From Pseudosulfitobacter pseudonitzschiae (GTDB lineage: Bacteria > Pseudomonadota > Alphaproteobacteria > Rhodobacterales > Rhodobacteraceae): a stretch of DNA of 64,000 nt. Positions 7,551 through 19,470 of this stretch are shown here, piece after piece (the stretch's first letter is position 1; each line of letters starts with the position of its first letter). Both the position numbers and the translations under genes were made by a program. Under the pieces are notes generated by a model. It was not told the DNA's origin. It was given only the letters and a program-made list of their open reading frames with translations, and made no database searches. The stretch spans positions 186,001-250,000 of the forward strand of contig NZ_FQVP01000003.1 of assembly GCF_900129395.1 (NCBI RefSeq), in the 5' to 3' direction.

Positions 7551-10500
7551 ATGGCGCAATCCTTCCTTGGCCAGAAACGTCTTCGTAAATATTACGGCAA
7601 AATCCGCGAAGTGCTGGAAATGCCGAACCTGATTGAGGTTCAAAAATCCTCGTACGATCTTTTCCTGAACTCCGGCGACGCTGAAACCCCCACCGATGGT
7701 GATGGTATCCAAGGCGTGTTCCAATCGGTTTTCCCGATCAAGGATTTCAACGAAACATCCGTGCTGGAATACGTCAAATACGAGCTGGAAAAGCCGAAAT
7801 ACGACGTTGAGGAATGCCAGCAACGTGACATGACCTACAGCGCGCCGTTGAAAGTGACGCTGCGCCTGATCGTGTTTGATGTCGATGAAGACACAGGCGC
7901 GAAATCGGTCAAGGACATCAAGGAACAAGACGTGTTCATGGGCGACATGCCCCTGATGACGCCGAACGGCACTTTTGTCGTGAACGGCACCGAACGTGTG
8001 ATCGTTTCCCAGATGCACCGTTCGCCGGGCGTGTTCTTTGACCACGACAAGGGCAAAACCCACTCTTCGGGCAAACTGCTGTTCGCCTGCCGCATCATTC
8101 CCTATCGCGGCAGCTGGCTGGACTTTGAATTCGACGCCAAGGACATCGTGTTCGCACGTATCGACCGTCGTCGTAAGCTTCCTGTCACGACCCTGCTGTA
8201 TGCGCTGGGTCTGGACCAAGAAGCGATCATGGACGCCTACTACAAGACCGTCACGTTCAAGCTGGAGAAGAACAAGGGCTGGGTCACGCCGTTCTTCCCC
8301 GACCGTGTGCGCGGCACCCGTCCCACATATGATCTGGTAAACGCAGCTTCGGGCGAAGTGATTGCCGAAGCGGGCAAGAAAATCACCCCCCGCGCGGTCA
8401 AGCAGATGATCGACGCAGGCGACGTGGAAAATCTGCTGGTTCCCTTCGATCACATCATTGGCAAATTTGCAGCCAAGGACATGATCAACGAGGAAACCGG
8501 TGCGATCTACATCGAAGCCGGTGACGAGCTGACGCTTGAGTATGACAAAGACGGCGACCTGATCGGCGGCACAGCCAAAGAGCTGATTGACGCAGGCATC
8601 ACCGAGATCCCCGTGCTGGACATCGACAACATCAACGTCGGTCCGTACATGCGCAACACCATGGCGATGGACAAGAACATGAACCGCGACACCGCGCTCA
8701 TGGACATCTATCGCGTGATGCGCCCGGGCGAGCCGCCCACCGTCGAAGCAGCGTCGAACCTGTTCGACACGCTGTTCTTTGACAGCGAGCGTTACGACCT
8801 GTCCGCTGTGGGTCGTGTGAAAATGAACATGCGTCTGGACCTGGATGCAGACGACACCCAGCGTACGCTGCGCCGCGAAGATATCGTGGCCTGCGTCAAG
8901 GCGCTGGTCGATCTGCGCGATGGCCGTGGCGACATCGACGACATTGACCACTTGGGCAACCGTCGTGTGCGTTCCGTTGGCGAGCTGATGGAAAACCAGT
9001 ACCGCGTCGGCCTGCTGCGCATGGAACGTGCGATCAAGGAACGTATGTCCTCGGTCGAAATCGACACCGTGATGCCGCAGGATCTGATCAACGCCAAACC
9101 GGCGGCTGCTGCCGTACGCGAATTCTTTGGCTCTTCGCAGCTGTCGCAGTTCATGGACCAAACCAACCCGCTGTCCGAAGTGACACACAAACGCCGCCTG
9201 TCGGCGCTTGGGCCGGGCGGTCTGACCCGCGAGCGTGCAGGCTTTGAGGTGCGTGACGTTCACCCGACCCACTATGGCCGGATGTGCCCGATTGAAACGC
9301 CCGAAGGTCCGAACATTGGTCTGATCAACTCGCTGGCGACCTTTGCCCGCGTGAACAAATACGGTTTCATCGAAACACCCTACCGTGTCGTCAAGGACTC
9401 GGTGGTGACGGATGAAGTGCACTACATGTCCGCGACCGAGGAAATGCGTCACACCGTGGCGCAGGCGAACGCCAACCTCGACGAGAACATGCGCTTTGTG
9501 AACGATCTGGTGTCGACACGGAAATCGGGCGATTACACGCTGTCCCCGAACGAAAACGTTGATCTGATCGACGTGTCGCCGAAACAGTTGGTTTCGGTCG
9601 CCGCATCGCTGATCCCGTTCCTTGAAAACGACGACGCCAACCGCGCCTTGATGGGCTCGAACATGCAACGTCAGGCCGTGCCGCTTCTGCGGGCCGAGGC
9701 GCCGCTGGTCGGCACCGGCATCGAAGAAGTCGTGGCGCGCGATTCCGGCGCTGCGATCATGGCGAAACGTGCCGGTATCATCGACCAGGTCGATGCGACC
9801 CGTATCGTTGTGCGTGCCACGTCCGATCTGGAACTGGGCGACGCGGGTGTGGACATCTACCGCATGCGCAAATTCCAGCGTTCGAACCAGAACACCTGTA
9901 TCAACCAGCGTCCGCTGGTCAAAGTGGGTGACACCGTTCAGAAGGGCGAAGTGATTGCCGATGGTCCGTCCACCGATATGGGCGAACTGGCCTTGGGTAA
10001 AAACGTGGTCGTCGCGTTCATGCCCTGGAACGGCTACAACTACGAAGACTCGATCCTGATTTCCGAGCGCGTGTCGCGCGATGACGTCTTTACCTCGATC
10101 CACATCGAGGAATTCGAAGTCGCCGCCCGTGACACCAAGCTTGGGCCAGAGGAAATCACCCGCGACATTCCCAACGTCGGTGAAGAAGCGCTGCGCAACC
10201 TCGACGAGGCGGGCATCGTGTACATCGGCGCGGATGTTGAACCGGGCGATATTCTGGTGGGCAAGATCACACCCAAAGGCGAAAGCCCGATGACGCCGGA
10301 AGAAAAACTGCTGCGCGCCATCTTTGGTGAAAAGGCATCGGACGTCCGCGATACATCGCTGCGGGTGAAACCGGGTGACTTCGGCACAGTCGTCGAAGTG
10401 CGCGTGTTCAACCGTCACGGCGTGGAAAAAGACGAACGCGCCCTGCAAATCGAGCGTGAAGAAGTCGAAAGCCTGGCCCGTGACCGCGACGACGAACTCG

Positions 10501-11687
10501 CGATCCTTGACCGCAACATCTATGCCCGTCTGGGTGACATGCTGTTGGGCAAGGAAGTGGCCAAGGGTCCGAAAGGCGTGAAAGCCGGCAGCACCGTCGA
10601 TGCCGACATGCTGGACGCATACCCGCGTTCTGCATGGTGGCAGATTGCCGTGAAAGACGAGCAGTCGGCACAGGTGATCGAGGCCCTGAACGAGCAGTAC
10701 GAAGTGCAAAAGCGCACTCTGGACGCCCGTTTCGAGGACAAGGTCGAAAAAGTCCGCCGTGGCGACGACCTGCCGCCGGGCGTGATGAAGATGGTCAAAG
10801 TCTTTGTCGCGGTCAAACGCAAGCTGCAGCCGGGCGACAAAATGGCGGGCCGCCACGGGAACAAAGGGGTTATCTCCAAAGTGGTTCCCATGGAGGACAT
10901 GCCGTTCCTTGCGGACGGTACACCTGTCGACTTCTGTCTGAACCCGCTGGGCGTGCCGTCGCGCATGAACGTCGGTCAGATCCTCGAAACCCACATGGGC
11001 TGGGCATCGCGTGGTCTGGGCGTCAACGTGGACGAAGCATTGCAGGAATACCGCCGGTCGGGTGACCTGACCCCGGTGCGCGAAGCGATGCAGTTGGCTT
11101 ACGGCGATGATGTCTACGACGAGGGCATCAAGGACATGGAAGAGCATGTGCTGCTGGAAGCGGCGGGCAACGTGACCCGCGGTGTTCCGATCGCCACGCC
11201 CGTCTTTGACGGTGCGAAAGAGGCGGACGTGAACAACGCGCTCAGCCGCGCAGGCTTTGACACCTCCGGCCAGTCGGTGCTGTTCGACGGTCGCACAGGC
11301 GAGCAGTTTGCCCGTCCCGTGACCGTGGGCGTGAAGTACCTGCTGAAACTGCACCACCTTGTGGACGACAAGATCCACGCGCGTTCGACCGGGCCGTACA
11401 GCCTGGTGACCCAGCAGCCGCTGGGTGGTAAGGCGCAATTCGGTGGCCAGCGCTTTGGTGAGATGGAAGTCTGGGCTCTGGAAGCCTACGGCGCCGCCTA
11501 CACCCTGCAGGAAATGCTGACCGTGAAGTCGGACGACGTTGCCGGACGGACGAAAGTCTATGAGAGCATCGTCAAGGGCGAGGACAACTTTGAAGCCGGC
11601 GTGCCGGAGAGCTTCAACGTTCTGGTCAAAGAAGTCCGTGGCCTCGGCCTGAACATGGAACTCCTGGACGCTGAGGAAGACGAATAA
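7551..11687 (+). CDS. rpoB: DNA-directed RNA polymerase subunit beta
   Basis: 1378 residues from [17 protein letters not shown], the family start. The GTG at 7539 overlaps the SD AAAGGTGA (7535-7542), so 7551 is favoured. The rifampicin region ([30 protein letters not shown]) has the usual wild-type residues. The C-terminus [10 protein letters not shown]-type motif is present as [17 protein letters not shown]. RpoB forms one pincer of the RNA polymerase core. No intein or insertion is seen. rpoC follows after 70 bp. Confidence 0.99.
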   Translation: MAQSFLGQKRLRKYYGKIREVLEMPNLIEVQKSSYDLFLNSGDAETPTDGDGIQGVFQSVFPIKDFNETSVLEYVKYELEKPKYDVEECQQRDMTYSAPLKVTLRLIVFDVDEDTGAKSVKDIKEQDVFMGDMPLMTPNGTFVVNGTERVIVSQMHRSPGVFFDHDKGKTHSSGKLLFACRIIPYRGSWLDFEFDAKDIVFARIDRRRKLPVTTLLYALGLDQEAIMDAYYKTVTFKLEKNKGWVTPFFPDRVRGTRPTYDLVNAASGEVIAEAGKKITPRAVKQMIDAGDVENLLVPFDHIIGKFAAKDMINEETGAIYIEAGDELTLEYDKDGDLIGGTAKELIDAGITEIPVLDIDNINVGPYMRNTMAMDKNMNRDTALMDIYRVMRPGEPPTVEAASNLFDTLFFDSERYDLSAVGRVKMNMRLDLDADDTQRTLRREDIVACVKALVDLRDGRGDIDDIDHLGNRRVRSVGELMENQYRVGLLRMERAIKERMSSVEIDTVMPQDLINAKPAAAAVREFFGSSQLSQFMDQTNPLSEVTHKRRLSALGPGGLTRERAGFEVRDVHPTHYGRMCPIETPEGPNIGLINSLATFARVNKYGFIETPYRVVKDSVVTDEVHYMSATEEMRHTVAQANANLDENMRFVNDLVSTRKSGDYTLSPNENVDLIDVSPKQLVSVAASLIPFLENDDANRALMGSNMQRQAVPLLRAEAPLVGTGIEEVVARDSGAAIMAKRAGIIDQVDATRIVVRATSDLELGDAGVDIYRMRKFQRSNQNTCINQRPLVKVGDTVQKGEVIADGPSTDMGELALGKNVVVAFMPWNGYNYEDSILISERVSRDDVFTSIHIEEFEVAARDTKLGPEEITRDIPNVGEEALRNLDEAGIVYIGADVEPGDILVGKITPKGESPMTPEEKLLRAIFGEKASDVRDTSLRVKPGDFGTVVEVRVFNRHGVEKDERALQIEREEVESLARDRDDELAILDRNIYARLGDMLLGKEVAKGPKGVKAGSTVDADMLDAYPRSAWWQIAVKDEQSAQVIEALNEQYEVQKRTLDARFEDKVEKVRRGDDLPPGVMKMVKVFVAVKRKLQPGDKMAGRHGNKGVISKVVPMEDMPFLADGTPVDFCLNPLGVPSRMNVGQILETHMGWASRGLGVNVDEALQEYRRSGDLTPVREAMQLAYGDDVYDEGIKDMEEHVLLEAAGNVTRGVPIATPVFDGAKEADVNNALSRAGFDTSGQSVLFDGRTGEQFARPVTVGVKYLLKLHHLVDDKIHARSTGPYSLVTQQPLGGKAQFGGQRFGEMEVWALEAYGAAYTLQEMLTVKSDDVAGRTKVYESIVKGEDNFEAGVPESFNVLVKEVRGLGLNMELLDAEEDE

Positions 11688-11694
11688 CGGCGGC

Positions 11695-11714
11695 GGGCGG
11701 GGATAACCCCGCCC
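11695..11714 (+). repeat. GC-rich short hairpin between rpoB and rpoC
   Basis: GGGCGGGG (11695-11702), loop ATAA, CCCCGCCC (11707-11714). The same GGCGGGG-N4-CCCCGCC pattern recurs at 25519-25573 (fusA-tuf) and 48385-48402 (rpoA-rplQ). Confidence 0.75.
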
Positions 11715-11757
11715 TCCCGTTTCCCTCTTCCAATGCCTCCCTTTCAAGGATTTGAAA

Positions 11758-14700
11758 ATGAACCAGGAACTTACAAACAACCCGTTCAACCCGGTCGCAC
11801 CGGTCAAGACGTTTGACGAAATCAAGGTCTCGCTGGCCTCGCCGGAACGCATCCTGTCGTGGTCCTTTGGTGAGATCAAAAAGCCCGAAACCATCAACTA
11901 CCGCACGTTCAAGCCTGAGCGTGACGGCCTGTTCTGCGCGCGTATCTTTGGCCCGATCAAGGATTACGAATGCCTGTGCGGCAAATACAAACGCATGAAG
12001 TATCGCGGCGTCGTCTGCGAGAAATGCGGCGTTGAAGTCACGCTGCAAAAGGTCCGCCGCGAGCGGATGGGCCACATCGAGCTGGCCTCGCCGGTTGCGC
12101 ACATCTGGTTCCTGAAATCGCTGCCCTCGCGCATCGGTCTGATGCTGGACATGACCCTGCGTGATCTGGAACGCGTGCTGTATTTCGAAAACTACGTCGT
12201 TATCGAACCCGGCCTGACGGACCTGACATACGGTCAGATGCTGACCGAAGAAGAGTTCATGGACGCGCAGGACGCGTACGGCATGGACGCTTTCACCGCC
12301 AACATCGGCGCCGAAGCGATCCGTGAAATGCTGTCGATGATCGACCTCGAAGCCGAAGCAGACAACCTGCGTGCGGAGCTGAAAGAGGCCACAGGCGAGC
12401 TGAAGCCCAAGAAGATCATCAAGCGTCTGAAAGTCGTGGAAAGCTTCCTGGAATCCGGCAACCGCCCCGAGTGGATGGTTCTGACCGTGATCCCCGTGAT
12501 CCCGCCGGAACTGCGCCCGCTGGTGCCGCTGGACGGTGGCCGCTTTGCCACGTCGGATCTGAACGACCTGTATCGCCGCGTGATCAACCGGAACAACCGT
12601 TTGAAGCGTCTGATCGAACTGCGTGCGCCCGACATCATCGTGCGCAACGAAAAGCGTATGTTGCAGGAATCCGTTGACGCATTGTTCGACAACGGCCGTC
12701 GTGGCCGCGTCATCACCGGTGCCAACAAGCGCCCGCTGAAGTCGCTGTCCGACATGCTGAAAGGCAAGCAAGGTCGCTTCCGTCAGAACCTTTTGGGCAA
12801 ACGCGTCGACTTCTCCGGTCGTTCGGTCATCGTGACCGGCCCCGAGCTGAAGCTGCACCAGTGTGGTCTGCCCAAGAAGATGGCGTTGGAATTGTTCAAG
12901 CCGTTCATCTACTCGCGGCTGGAGGCCAAGGGCCTGTCCAGCACCGTGAAGCAGGCCAAGAAACTGGTCGAAAAGGAACGTCCCGAGGTTTGGGACATCC
13001 TGGACGAGGTTATCCGCGAACACCCCGTGATGCTGAACCGTGCGCCCACGCTGCACCGTTTGGGCATTCAGGCGTTCGAACCGATCCTGATCGAAGGCAA
13101 GGCGATCCAGCTTCACCCGCTGGTCTGTTCGGCTTTCAACGCCGACTTTGACGGTGACCAGATGGCGGTTCACGTGCCTCTCTCGCTGGAAGCCCAGCTG
13201 GAAGCGCGCGTCCTGATGATGTCGACCAACAACGTTCTGTCGCCTGCCAACGGCGCACCGATCATCGTTCCTTCGCAGGATATGATCTTGGGTCTGTACT
13301 ACACGACCCTGGAGCGCACCGGCATGAAGGGCGAAGGCATGGTCTTCGGCTCGATCGACGAAGTGCAGCACGCTCTGGACGCGGGTACCATCCACCTGCA
13401 CTCCAAGATCACCGCGCGCATTCCGCAGATCGACGACGACGGTCAGGAAATCATGAAGCGTTATGAAACCACGCCGGGCCGTGTCCGTCTGGGTGCGCTT
13501 CTGCCGCTGAACGCCAAGGCACCCTTCGATCTGGTCAACCGCCTGCTGCGCAAAAAAGAAGTGCAGCAGATCATTGATACCGTTTACCGGTATTGCGGCC
13601 AGAAAGAGAGCGTCATCTTCTGCGACCAGATCATGACCATGGGCTTCCGCGAGGCGTTCAAGGCCGGGATTTCGTTTGGCAAAGACGACATGCTGATCCC
13701 TGAAACCAAGTGGACCATCGTTGATGAGACACGCGAACTGGTGAAGGACTTTGAACAGCAGTACATGGACGGCCTGATCACTCAGGGTGAAAAGTACAAC
13801 AAAGTTGTCGACGCCTGGTCGAAGTGTAACGACAAAGTCACTGATGCCATGATGGGTGCGATTTCGGCGGTGCAAACCGACGAAACCGGCGCCGAAATGG
13901 AGCCGAACTCGGTCTACATGATGGCCCACTCCGGTGCGCGTGGCTCGGTCACACAGATGAAACAGTTGGGCGGGATGCGCGGCCTGATGGCGAAGCCGAA
14001 CGGCGACATCATCGAAACGCCGATCATCTCGAACTTCAAGGAAGGTCTGACCGTTCTTGAATACTTCAACTCGACCCACGGCGCCCGTAAGGGTCTGTCG
14101 GACACCGCGTTGAAAACAGCGAACTCGGGTTACCTGACCCGTCGTCTGGTGGACGTGGCCCAAGACTGTATCGTGCGCATGATCGACTGTGGCACCGAAA
14201 ACTCGATCACGGCTGTTGCGGCTGTGAACGACGGTGAAGTCGTGTCGTCGCTGGCAGAGCGTGTTCTGGGCCGTGTCGCGGCCGAGGACGTGCTGAAACC
14301 CGGCACCGACGAAGTTCTGATCGCACATGGCACGTTGATCGACGAACGCATGTCCGACGCCGTTGAAGAGCACGGCGTTGCATCCATGCGCATCCGTTCG
14401 CCGCTGACCTGCGAAGCCGAAGAGGGCGTTTGCGCCACTTGCTACGGTCGTGACCTTGCGCGCGGTACGCGCGTCAACACCGGCGAAGCGGTCGGCATCA
14501 TCGCCGCCCAATCCATCGGTGAGCCCGGCACACAGCTGACGATGCGGACATTCCACATCGGTGGCGTGGCCCAGGGTGGTCAGCAATCCTTCCTGGAAAG
14601 CAGCCACGGCGGTACGGTACGGATCGAAAACGGTGTCACCATCGAGAACGAAGCCGGTGAAACCATGGTCATGGGACGCAACATGAAGTTGGCGATCCTC

Positions 14701-16008
14701 GACGAAAACGGTGAAGAACGTGCCAGCCACAAGGTGGGTTACGGCTCGAAACTGTTCGTCAAGGACGGCGACACCATTGCGCGGTCGGCCAAGCTGTTCG
14801 AATGGGACCCCTACACCCTGCCGATCATCGCCGAGAAATCGGGTACGGCCAAGTTTGTCGACCTGGTCAGCGGTATCGCCGTCAAGGACGAGACCGATGA
14901 TGCGACAGGCATGACCCAGAAGATCGTGATCGACTGGCGCGCGGCCCCCAAGGGCAACGAGCTGAAGCCGGAAGTGATCCTTGTGGGTGAAGATGGCGAA
15001 CCGGTCCGCAACGAAGCGGGCAACCCGGTGACCTATCCGATGTCCGTGGATGCGGTTCTGTCGATCGAAGACGGCCAGGAGATCAAGGCCGGTGAGATCG
15101 TTGCGCGTATCCCGCGTGAAGGGTCCAAAACCAAGGACATCACCGGTGGTCTGCCGCGTGTGGCCGAACTCTTTGAGGCACGTCGCCCCAAAGACCACGC
15201 CATCATCGCGGAAATCGACGGCTATGTGCGCTTTGGCAAGGACTACAAGAACAAGCGCCGCATCGCGATCGAAAGCTCGGAAGATCCGGATCACAAGGTT
15301 GAGTACATGGTGCCCAAGGGCAAGCACATTCCCGTCGCGGAAGGTGACTTTGTTCAGAAGGGCGACTACATCATGGATGGCAACCCGGCCCCCCACGACA
15401 TCCTTGCCATTCTGGGTGTCGAAGCTTTGGCAGACTACATGATCCACGAGGTGCAGGACGTTTACCGCCTGCAAGGTGTGCGGATCAACGACAAGCACAT
15501 TGAAGTCATCGTGCGCCAGATGCTGCAAAAGTGGGAAATCCAGGACAGCGGCGACACCACGCTGCTCAAGGGCGAACATGTCGACAAGCAGGAATTCGAT
15601 CACGCCAACGCCAAGGCGATTTCGAAAAAGGGCCGTCCCGCAACGGGCGAACCGATCCTGTTGGGCATCACCAAGGCAAGCTTGCAAACCCGCAGCTTCA
15701 TCTCGGCGGCGTCGTTCCAGGAAACCACACGCGTTCTGACCGAAGCATCGGTTCAGGGCAAACGCGACAAGCTGGTTGGCCTGAAAGAGAACGTCATCGT
15801 GGGCCGTCTGATCCCTGCGGGCACCGGCGGTGCAACGCAACAGATGCGCAAGATTGCTTCGGACCGCGACAATGTCGTGATCGAGGCGCGCCGCGAAGAG
15901 GCGGAGAAGGCAGCAGCCCTCGCCGCACCCGAGCCGCAGGCGCAGGACGATGTGGTGGGTGGCGACGTGTTCAACACCATCATTTCGGACGAAGACAGCC
16001 GCGATTGA
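11758..16008 (+). CDS. rpoC: DNA-directed RNA polymerase subunit beta'
   Basis: 1416 residues. The N-terminal zinc site is [20 protein letters not shown]. The catalytic magnesium motif NADFDGDQM starts at about residue 461, and the second zinc site includes [12 protein letters not shown]. The AAGGA SD (11746-11750) is correctly spaced for ATG 11758 ([12 protein letters not shown]); a TTG six bases earlier is less likely. The length is normal for Rhodobacterales and the gene is intact. It ends the rplKAJL-rpoBC cluster with a strong terminator. Confidence 0.99.
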   Translation: MNQELTNNPFNPVAPVKTFDEIKVSLASPERILSWSFGEIKKPETINYRTFKPERDGLFCARIFGPIKDYECLCGKYKRMKYRGVVCEKCGVEVTLQKVRRERMGHIELASPVAHIWFLKSLPSRIGLMLDMTLRDLERVLYFENYVVIEPGLTDLTYGQMLTEEEFMDAQDAYGMDAFTANIGAEAIREMLSMIDLEAEADNLRAELKEATGELKPKKIIKRLKVVESFLESGNRPEWMVLTVIPVIPPELRPLVPLDGGRFATSDLNDLYRRVINRNNRLKRLIELRAPDIIVRNEKRMLQESVDALFDNGRRGRVITGANKRPLKSLSDMLKGKQGRFRQNLLGKRVDFSGRSVIVTGPELKLHQCGLPKKMALELFKPFIYSRLEAKGLSSTVKQAKKLVEKERPEVWDILDEVIREHPVMLNRAPTLHRLGIQAFEPILIEGKAIQLHPLVCSAFNADFDGDQMAVHVPLSLEAQLEARVLMMSTNNVLSPANGAPIIVPSQDMILGLYYTTLERTGMKGEGMVFGSIDEVQHALDAGTIHLHSKITARIPQIDDDGQEIMKRYETTPGRVRLGALLPLNAKAPFDLVNRLLRKKEVQQIIDTVYRYCGQKESVIFCDQIMTMGFREAFKAGISFGKDDMLIPETKWTIVDETRELVKDFEQQYMDGLITQGEKYNKVVDAWSKCNDKVTDAMMGAISAVQTDETGAEMEPNSVYMMAHSGARGSVTQMKQLGGMRGLMAKPNGDIIETPIISNFKEGLTVLEYFNSTHGARKGLSDTALKTANSGYLTRRLVDVAQDCIVRMIDCGTENSITAVAAVNDGEVVSSLAERVLGRVAAEDVLKPGTDEVLIAHGTLIDERMSDAVEEHGVASMRIRSPLTCEAEEGVCATCYGRDLARGTRVNTGEAVGIIAAQSIGEPGTQLTMRTFHIGGVAQGGQQSFLESSHGGTVRIENGVTIENEAGETMVMGRNMKLAILDENGEERASHKVGYGSKLFVKDGDTIARSAKLFEWDPYTLPIIAEKSGTAKFVDLVSGIAVKDETDDATGMTQKIVIDWRAAPKGNELKPEVILVGEDGEPVRNEAGNPVTYPMSVDAVLSIEDGQEIKAGEIVARIPREGSKTKDITGGLPRVAELFEARRPKDHAIIAEIDGYVRFGKDYKNKRRIAIESSEDPDHKVEYMVPKGKHIPVAEGDFVQKGDYIMDGNPAPHDILAILGVEALADYMIHEVQDVYRLQGVRINDKHIEVIVRQMLQKWEIQDSGDTTLLKGEHVDKQEFDHANAKAISKKGRPATGEPILLGITKASLQTRSFISAASFQETTRVLTEASVQGKRDKLVGLKENVIVGRLIPAGTGGATQQMRKIASDRDNVVIEARREEAEKAAALAAPEPQAQDDVVGGDVFNTIISDEDSRD

Positions 16009-16030
16009 TCGCACTGACATGAAACTGCAA

Positions 16031-16057
16031 AAGCCCCCGGTTCGCCGGGGGCTTTTT
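16031..16057 (+). terminator. Rho-independent terminator after rpoC
   Basis: AAGCCCCCGG, UUCG-type tetraloop (TTCG) and CCGGGGGCTT, followed by TTT. It lies 22 bases after the rpoC stop and also faces the 3' end of the minus-strand gene beyond. Confidence 0.93.
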
Positions 16058-16103
16058 GCGTTTCAGGGGCCGACACCTTGGTCCACCGGCGGAGCAGGCG
16101 GTT

Positions 16104-19100
16104 TCAGAGCTTGAAACCTGGCTCTGGTGCTGCTGCGGGTTGCGGGGGCTCGACCAACTTGTCCGTCGCCGCGAGAAAAATACCGATCCCGTGCTCTGTC
16201 ACACCGGCACCGGCCGCCGGTGCAATGTCGGCAATGACGATATCCCCGCACGCAGAGCTGTCCTTGGGGATGCTGAAGCTGGCCGACATCGACACGATGG
16301 CCTCTGGCGGTAGGGTGCCTGCATTCCTGAACTCGGGAATGTCGTTGATCTTGCCCTGGCTGGAAACCAGCGTACCGCGTGCAGGATGCGATTTGATGAA
16401 CAGCGTCTTTCGACATTCAGGCGCATCGCCCGTTCCCCAGAACATCACCGGCTCCATCATGTCGGCGCCGGTGTCGTCTTTTCCATATTTGTCATGGAAG
16501 GATGAGACCAATGTTGCAAAGGGGACTGTACCGGGCACCGCGAATGAACGGCTGATGGCGGCGAAATGGTCAAAATCACCGCCGATATGGGTCAGGTTCC
16601 AATATTCGGTGGTCCCGTTTTCCAGCACAAGCACGACAAGTGTCAAAGTCGCACCGACGAGGTCCGGATCGCGGCCTTGCCACGCCGCCTGATAGACGAT
16701 CTTGCCATGTTCAGCCAGCTTCCCAAGGGCCTCGGCCGTGCTGTCGGTCAGGCGGATGCCCAGCAGGTCATATTCCACCTTGGTGCGCATCAAGGTGTCA
16801 CCTTTGGACACCGGGGTATCTGTGGTCGCTGGTGCAGAGGATGGGGCTGGAGAGGCGGCCTTCTCTTTTTCGGGTGGTATCGCAGTTTCCACGTCGGCCA
16901 CCTCGACCAGCGCAAAGGCTTCCGCCGGGATCGGGTCGAACCTGTGTCCGTTTGACGACGTTGGCACCACGCGCAGCAAGCTCAGCGGTACGCCAATGTT
17001 TCCGTTTTTACCCGTCGGGGTCGGGGTGCCTGCCTCGAATTCCAGATAGAGCGCAATGTTTTGGCGTCCCGACATCAGCTGCTCGGCAAGTGCGGGATCG
17101 GCGGGGATGCGCGGCATCGACAGGACGCGATCAGAGAACAGGCCGGGCGTCACCCAATCGCCCCCCTTGGCCAGAATATGACGGATCAGGTTGTTTTCCA
17201 ACGGAACAAAATTATCGGCCCTGATCTCAAAACTCCCATCGCGGCGCAGTTTGAAAAGAGTGTCACCACGCAGGACAATCTCTTGTTTGTCAAAATCATA
17301 GTCGGTGATTTTCGCGGTGATCGTATAGCCAAAGCGCACCGGAGCGGTCAGCGCCGCCCGCTCAATCTGCGCACGGACGTTTTTCAACTCTCTTGCGGCA
17401 AGGAAATTCGGGTCTTTCTCCACCAGATTGTCAGCGTCGAACAGGCCGGAAGTTTCCTCTTCCGGGCGTCGCTTGTAACGGGTCAGATAGCTTGCGACGA
17501 TGGATTTCAGCCTGGCGTCATCCATGGCATCGTTTGCATTGGTCAGCAAAAGCCGCTGATAAGGGGCAAGATCCTGCTTGTCCGACGGCTGTAGCAGCGT
17601 CAGAACATTGTTGCCGCGGGTGCCCTCGACCAGCGTGACCAGCTGAACCTGCGAACCATACCGGGCGCGTGCCGATTTCAGGATCCGATAGGCGCAATCC
17701 CCGACACCGACAAAGGCCATATGTTCCGGGGTCGAAATCTGTTTGATATAGGCATCGGTTTCATCTTCGGGAAAGACCTGCGCATACAGACGTGGTTTGC
17801 CGTCCGTGCCAAACACCTGTTCGACCGCCCCGAGATAGTTTTCCTCTGGCTGGTCCAAGCAAGTCATCTGGACAGTAATCGGCTGCGTTCTGTTTCGCGT
17901 TTCGGGGGTATAGATCAGGTATACGCTTTCACCCTCGCTCTTTCGGGGCGTGAAGGGAACGGTGGGCACGGTTTGCGCCTGCGATACCTCGGCCACGGGG
18001 TCGGCGGGTGGTGGGGGCGTTTCGATCACGGCTGGGGTGGCGGTTTCCTGCACCGGCGGTTGCTCCGGCTCTACCTTGGGCATTTCGGCCCCGGCCAGGT
18101 CCAACAGAAGCTGCCCGTCGGCTGTCTCCAGCCAGAGTCGCGTCACGTTGGCATTCGCCGTCACCCCATTGTCCGCCATGTGAAACGAGGTCGGGTCGAC
18201 CACCATGTCCAGGCGCGCGGTCAGCCTGCCCTGATTGACCAAAAGGCTTTCCGCCTCTTGCGCGTCCAGTGGCAGGCCGTTTCTGCTTAGGTTCGGGAGG
18301 GTCCGATCAAATTGAACCGCAAAGGGAAAAATGGTCCGCCCTATATTCGCATAAGCCAGAAGTTGGAAATAGCTGTCGTCGGATTGCGGGACCATGGCGT
18401 CAGGCACGTCCGAGCGAAACAAACGATTTGTGGCACCGCCGACAACGGAGTTAGTTCCGGCTGCTAAAATCAACGTACCATTGTCGAAATCATAGCGCGT
18501 CGGCTGCCAGTCCTCCACGATGGTCACTGCGACGGGTTCGGTGGCCTTGAAACCCGTGATATAAGCGATCAAGGCATCCAGATCGGCTTCGTTCTGGACA
18601 AAGCTCAGGTCACGTCCCTGCAATTCGCTGCGCGTGAACTGTCCGGTATCGTCCTTGAATGCTCCAACATTCGGCTTGCCGTTTGCCTGGTTGAAAACCT
18701 TGGTAACATAGCGCAGGGCGTCGTTGCGTTTCTCTTCTTCGGATATGGCGAAATCGTAATAGGACAACCACAGACGGGTTTGTGGCGTGAAATCGCCCGC
18801 ATTGGCGTGTAAAGTGGTCGGGCTTTCCGCCTTTGTCTTCAGGATCTGGTCCAGCAGAGCCTGTGTCGGTTGTCCGCTTTGCGGCGCGCCGGTTGTGTTT
18901 TCAAATGCGATGATTGCTGCGCGTGTGCGTCGCCCCATCAAGCCGTCAGACGGTCCGGGATCGAACCCACGCGCAGCCAGAGCAGCCTGTATGTCGCGGA
19001 TCAGGAGGCTGGGCTGCACAACCTCGCGCGGCACAGTCTTTCCCGGTGCGGGGGCAGCCTGTTGCGTTGATGGTCTTGGCGGTTCGGTCTCGTTCGAGTT

Positions 19101-19229
19101 GCGGATCGCCTCGTTGACACCGCGCAAAACCAGCCCCCTGAGGAGGTCTTCGGGTGACTGTGCCTGTGCGGGTATCGCCGATGCCAAACCAAGAATCATA
19201 AAGCCGATGTAAAATTTTTTTGTACGCAT
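16104..19229 (-). CDS. Large exported protein with peptidoglycan-binding-like domain
   Basis: 1041 residues. A Sec signal peptide (basic MRTKK, hydrophobic 7-19, cleavage likely after AQA at 23) leads to a variable stretch. A peptidoglycan-binding-1-like domain follows at about 75-130 (IRDIQAALAARGFDPGPSDG, then LMGRRTRAAIIAFE). A domain of unknown function covers roughly 140-385, then a Pro/Glu linker (about 390-425), then a long C-terminal region. YDFDNGTLIL in the first half and YDFDKQEIVL in the second half sit in similar surroundings, suggesting an internal duplication. No catalytic motif is evident. An AAAGG SD precedes the ATG. It lies alone on the minus strand between rpoC and rpsL, convergent with rpoC. 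A periplasmic, wall-associated role is an inference from the signal peptide and the PG-binding-like fold. Confidence 0.75.
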   Translation of the reverse strand: MRTKKFYIGFMILGLASAIPAQAQSPEDLLRGLVLRGVNEAIRNSNETEPPRPSTQQAAPAPGKTVPREVVQPSLLIRDIQAALAARGFDPGPSDGLMGRRTRAAIIAFENTTGAPQSGQPTQALLDQILKTKAESPTTLHANAGDFTPQTRLWLSYYDFAISEEEKRNDALRYVTKVFNQANGKPNVGAFKDDTGQFTRSELQGRDLSFVQNEADLDALIAYITGFKATEPVAVTIVEDWQPTRYDFDNGTLILAAGTNSVVGGATNRLFRSDVPDAMVPQSDDSYFQLLAYANIGRTIFPFAVQFDRTLPNLSRNGLPLDAQEAESLLVNQGRLTARLDMVVDPTSFHMADNGVTANANVTRLWLETADGQLLLDLAGAEMPKVEPEQPPVQETATPAVIETPPPPADPVAEVSQAQTVPTVPFTPRKSEGESVYLIYTPETRNRTQPITVQMTCLDQPEENYLGAVEQVFGTDGKPRLYAQVFPEDETDAYIKQISTPEHMAFVGVGDCAYRILKSARARYGSQVQLVTLVEGTRGNNVLTLLQPSDKQDLAPYQRLLLTNANDAMDDARLKSIVASYLTRYKRRPEEETSGLFDADNLVEKDPNFLAARELKNVRAQIERAALTAPVRFGYTITAKITDYDFDKQEIVLRGDTLFKLRRDGSFEIRADNFVPLENNLIRHILAKGGDWVTPGLFSDRVLSMPRIPADPALAEQLMSGRQNIALYLEFEAGTPTPTGKNGNIGVPLSLLRVVPTSSNGHRFDPIPAEAFALVEVADVETAIPPEKEKAASPAPSSAPATTDTPVSKGDTLMRTKVEYDLLGIRLTDSTAEALGKLAEHGKIVYQAAWQGRDPDLVGATLTLVVLVLENGTTEYWNLTHIGGDFDHFAAISRSFAVPGTVPFATLVSSFHDKYGKDDTGADMMEPVMFWGTGDAPECRKTLFIKSHPARGTLVSSQGKINDIPEFRNAGTLPPEAIVSMSASFSIPKDSSACGDIVIADIAPAAGAGVTEHGIGIFLAATDKLVEPPQPAAAPEPGFKL

Positions 19230-19470
19230 GGAATGCCTTTCGAAATATCCTTTGGAAAAATAAGCAAAAGCTGCCAGTTGCCGTCAAGGTTTCAAGTCCC
19301 AGAGCCCTGGAAACGCAACGGCGCATGCTGTGGCACCGGTTTGCTCGCAACCTTTGGTTCTCGCGGCCGACCGGTCACGGTTTGCCCTGCGGAGCGCTGA
19401 AAATGTGCAAGAGGGCTTTTTCGTTACAAGATCATCGCTTAGCGTGAGGCCGAACAGGGCAGGGCAGGGC

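Noticed and set aside
7422-11897. 1491-residue antisense open frame over rpoB
   Set aside because: It is the mirror of rpoB codon use in GC-rich DNA; its Val/His/Gly-heavy composition has no domain, and the sense gene is certain.
11626-16020. 1464-residue antisense open frame over rpoC
   Set aside because: Same reason: a shadow of a long, biased coding sequence, with no motif or SD.
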